Positions 60,451-64,000 of a stretch of 64,000 nucleotides of DNA are shown piece after piece. The stretch covers positions 310,001-374,000 of the forward strand of contig JAJKFH010002594.1 of assembly GCA_023333565.1 (NCBI GenBank). The letters run 5' to 3'. Position 1 is the stretch's first letter. The number at the start of each line of letters is the position of its first letter. This DNA is from Puffinus mauretanicus. Taxonomy: Eukaryota; Chordata; Aves; Procellariiformes; Procellariidae. The translations under genes and the position numbers were made by a program. The notes beneath the pieces are model-generated. The model made no database searches. It was not told the origin of the DNA and saw only the letters and a list, made by a program, of their open reading frames with translations.

Positions 60451-61678
60451 GTTCTGTACTGCTTTCATAAACTCAAAACACTCTTACAAGAGCTTCAGAT
60501 CCAAACAGGTGTGCAAAGACCAGAAAATAGATCTTATAAGTTCTAAGATGCATGCACTTAGAATATTGCTTTTGAAAAGAATAATTGTCCCCACTCAGGG
60601 ACTGAAGATGACAAAAAAATGCAAAACTAAAAAGCCCTTGTAAGGATCCAGTTAACTCCATTGAACTCCTTACAATGAAGAGAATTGAAATCAGACTTGG
60701 AATAATTGAAGTGGAATATGTATTTTGAAAGCTTCATGTAGGATCTCAGCTGTAATGTTCCCACTGACACTAACAGGAGTCACCCCACACAACCCTGGCC
60801 AATGTTTCCAGGAGAACCAGCTAGAACACTTTTCAAAATCAGAGTGAGGATCCAAAACTGCAAATTTCCCCCGCAGCGGATTGGGAGGGTATACCTGCTA
60901 GAGGAATTCAAAGATCATGCCACTAAATTTTCAAATAATGGTTTGGAAAATAATTTAATTTTATCCGGTAACTCCCAGGGAATGTAAATCCACTCACTGA
61001 CAGATTTCTTTTTTCCTGAAAACCCTTTTTAACATCTGAAGGTTGGTGCAGTATAACCTCACAGTGTTACATGACTTTTGCAGATTTTGACCAAGAACCA
61101 ACCTGGAAAGGTTAAGCAATTGTATTTTAGGCAAGAAATTGCACTTTCGATTTTTTATAAGGTTGTTTTAGCTAACCTTTTGAGTCTGAAAGTCATAAAC
61201 TCAGGTCTCAGCTTAGGGAGCAGGTTCATCTTCAGGTTTCAGTGAAACAAGAAACTTAGGGAAAGAGAAGGAAGAGTTGGACACTGCAGCAAACAGGTTC
61301 TAACTGGGAAAGTGAGTATGTAAAGTGACACCCTATAATACAAAAAAGCTCTTCTTCCACGTAACTTCAGGGCTATATTGCCTGAGAAACAAGTTAAAGG
61401 CTTCTTACTGATAGTATCTTCCAGCCAATGCAGTTAAAGGAGGCATCCTCCAATGAATGAAAATATTTACTACGCATAATGGGGAAAACGGCTCTTTCAT
61501 CAGACTGTAGCTGACATAATCTGGCACCCACAAACTTTGTTACTGGTGCTATTGCACAACACACAACAAACAAACAAAAAAGGAATCCAAACTGGCCTCT
61601 CAGTTTAAAATAAGTCTGCAGTGCTGACAGAAATAGACAGACAGATATATTTTTATGATTTTCATTATTATGACACTA

Positions 61679-61697
61679 ATGATGATGATGATGATGA
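61679..61697. repeat. (GAT)n microsatellite
   Basis: Six GAT units in a row. Confidence 0.9.
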
Positions 61698-63339
61698 ACA
61701 GGGTAAATCTAATCTGCCACCTCCAAAGTGACAAACACAGAACACCAGTGACACTTTACCAAACACTTTTCAGAGAAGGAAAGAGTATTACCTTCATGAA
61801 AGTACTCATAGTGTTTATTGAAGATGTGATGGTCTAAGAAGTTAACAGAGGCAAGTTTGAAAGGTAGCATCTTTTATTAGAGGCAGTATCTTCTACTAGA
61901 CAAGTTAATAAAGCTGGAAAAAAGGATGAGGCTTTTAGAAACACAGGCTTGTTTCGCTGAAAGTGTGTCCATTTCTGCAGCCATATTAGCCGACCTAATG
62001 AAAGATATTCTCTCGCCTTTCACACCATGCCATTTTGAAAGAGGAAAACGCTCAGCGTTCTTCCAAAAGAATACACAAAATTCTTTATATGGTGGCTGTA
62101 CTACCCTTTACATATAAAAAGACTAATACTGAATAATTGTTGCTGTCGCACTTACTTAAGGTATTCAAATAGTATTATTTAGATCATATTGTGCTTTGTG
62201 AACATGGTGCCTGAAAATTACTGTTTGAAATCTGATTATGGACATAACCGGCATTTCACTTTCCTTGTGGAGACAAGTACAATATGCTCCAAGAAACTGA
62301 ACCAAATTTACCTCAGGAAAATCTGGGAGAAGTACACTGAAGACTGACATAGATCTCTTACTGGTTTCCCAAGCAGAGAGCATTTTCCTTTTTATCTTTA
62401 AGCTAAATTTGATTTACTTGTTAATGTCGGTTTTGAAAGAGCTCTGAGATTTCCTGCTCCCCTTTTATATTTTACTCTCTCCTGTCTCCTTCTTCCACCA
62501 TTCAGCCTGAAAAGGGTTACAGAGCTAGACATTATTTTCGGTGCAGCTGCTCCTGTGATTAAAGTTTAACATAGCATGCCACCTCATTAGCAGGTCTGTG
62601 TTCATGAAGGTATTGTGGAAATGGGCTCATGTTGTTCGTATCAAGCATTTTTATAGAACTTCAGCCTCTAAGCAGAGCAGAAGGAATTAACTGTCCTTGC
62701 ATGTCCAATGACTCACATGACATGGAAATCTTTAGGGTTCACCTATTTCTTGCATTCAACTGAGCTGACCTTTAAAGACACCTAATGAATTCTTATACGT
62801 GGTGATTTTTACACCATTACACCATCACCAAGTGCTGTAACAAGTGTTTCATTAACGAATAGCTGCTGGATTTTGCAGTTTGATGATAAATTTTTACCTA
62901 ATTTCAAAGCTAATTTCAAAGCATCTAGCCTCAAAATAGCTTATTGGAAAAAAATGAATAATAGTCAGTTCCTTTATTTACATCTGCTCATTTTTTATTT
63001 ACAGATGTACCCACTTCTTATCCTGGTTAATATTTTACTGTCAAAATGTGCAGGAGGAAAAGAGATGGAGAAAGAAATGAAAGCAGCTGATTAATTCAGT
63101 TTTGATATAATGGAGACTATTTGGAAAATGTATTATCAAGGGAGTGATCACATTTTTTCCACATATTGTACGTACAGGACACCCACACACTTGATGAGAC
63201 CAAAGAATTCCTTTCCTTGTTATTTTTTATTGCAGTTCACCCTTTTAGAAAAAATAATAGAAAAGAAATGGAATAAAAAACCCAAGGAAAATAAAGACTT
63301 CCCAAAGATGAAACTGTGAAAATGACCTGGGCTTCTTAC

Positions 63340-63408
63340 CTTGGCAAAGGCTTCCCAGGTTTGCACAACTGGTTGGTTCAATTGTAGAAGAGGGAATTAG
63401 ATACGAGC
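63340..63408 (-). CDS. ADGRG6: ADGRG6 exon: end of pentraxin region, first linker cysteines
   Basis: A 69-nt exon (phase 1 in, phase 1 out) reading GSYLIPSSTIEPTSCANLGS then LCQ. The acceptor is ttttctaaag and the donor CAAG|gtaagaag. It matches the human segment GSYLIPLPAAELASCADLG. The two cysteines in SCANLGSLC belong to the linker after the pentraxin domain; in the published zebrafish structure a disulfide-stabilised loop here helps hold the closed shape of the extracellular region. Being a multiple of three and symmetric, it could be skipped without a frameshift. Confidence 0.93.
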
Positions 63409-64000
63409 CTTTAGAAAAAGAAAGTGAAATAATTAGAAAGGTTTGGCTACTGGGCATAAAACTATCATGTCTCAAAATATGTTATATCTTACAGTGACAC
63501 AGTCCTCTTCCTAATTTCCCTCAGTGGCAAAACTGATACTGCCATTTGCCTGTAAGACTTATGTGTTTTCATTTTCTGTTGTGGCTGAGGGATCCATGAA
63601 AACGTCGCTGACTTGCAAGTTACAGTCACTTACGTATCCTCCCATGGTTTTCTTAGCTTTTGCTAAATAACATCGCATTAAATGAATGCCGCTTGCGTGT
63701 ACTCTGTGAAACGGCTTTAAGCAGAGGGGTCAGTATGGCCATAGGATTTATGCAATCTTCATGAGTAATAACGCGCGCCTTGGAGAAGCAACCACGCTCT
63801 GCTGCTGTAGCATGGGTTACCCACCACACACTTCTGAGTAATCTGCCTGTGACAGACACCAACCAGATAAAAGGTGATTAAACTTGTTCCTCTGCCCAGA
63901 GCGTGGGCGTGATTAATATTCTGGTATGCATGATTTATAAGCAGATAATGTTATAAGTCTGCATCTCTACTGAATTATTCATAACAACATGCACACACTT
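63409..64000 (-). other. ADGRG6: ADGRG6 intron leading to upstream pentraxin exons (outside window)
   Basis: 592 nt with no recognisable pentraxin exon. The preceding exon must end in phase 1 (the G of Gly before SYLIP) and lies beyond the window. Confidence 0.75.

Larger units (their letters stand above)
60204..63339 (-). other. ADGRG6: ADGRG6 intron, pentraxin end to linker exon
   Basis: 3.1 kb. It has a relic at about 60380-60450 (tgacttcagtgggagttttg, part of the same old repeat class), a (GAT)n microsatellite at 61679-61697, and possibly another old repeat around 61860-61980 (tctactagacaagttaataa). No coding exon identified. Confidence 0.75.

Overview
The window is vertebrate genomic DNA, most likely from a bird or another sauropsid. 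One gene fills most of it: the 3' part of the adhesion G-protein-coupled receptor gene ADGRG6 (GPR126), on the minus strand. Evidence for the gene is an ordered chain of 21 exons (63408 down to 7825), each with AG acceptor and GT donor (the last with a stop), whose intron phases match throughout. They total 2669 nt; with the one carried base this gives 890 codons including the stop. The protein reads as ADGRG6 almost residue for residue through the GAIN, 7TM and tail regions. The sauropsid assignment is an inference: introns are modest, there are no recent mammalian-type repeats (no Alu/B1/L1), and there are worn MIR-like SINEs plus old interspersed repeats of a kind I associate with reptiles and birds.

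Layout in transcription order (right to left). 64000-63409: intron, with the upstream CUB and most pentraxin exons outside the window. 63408-60120: end of the pentraxin region and the 28-residue Thr/Pro linker exon. 58662-55639: a 3024-nt open cassette exon, described below. 52965-41830: SEA domain exons. 41152-38946: hormone-receptor (HormR) motif. 37461-26451: GAIN domain ending in an intact GPS and tethered agonist. 23660-14899: seven transmembrane helices. 12544-7825: cytoplasmic tail and stop. 7824 down to about 5600: probable 3' UTR. 1-5600: intergenic sequence with no gene that I can support.

The main discovery candidate is the 3024-nt open exon between the linker exon and the first SEA exon. 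It has an acceptor (AG at 58664-58663) and a donor (GT at 55638-55637) that are both phase 1, exactly matching the neighbouring exons, so it can be spliced in or skipped without shifting frame. It would add 1008 residues of Ser-rich, sequon-rich, non-repetitive extracellular sequence ending in a four-cysteine cluster. It sits at the place where ADGRG6 orthologues are known to carry a short alternatively spliced insert that changes the shape of the extracellular region. The human receptor I know (about 1,220-1,250 residues) has nothing like it. The related receptor ADGRG4 (GPR112) does carry a long Ser/Thr-rich stretch between its pentraxin domain and GAIN domain.
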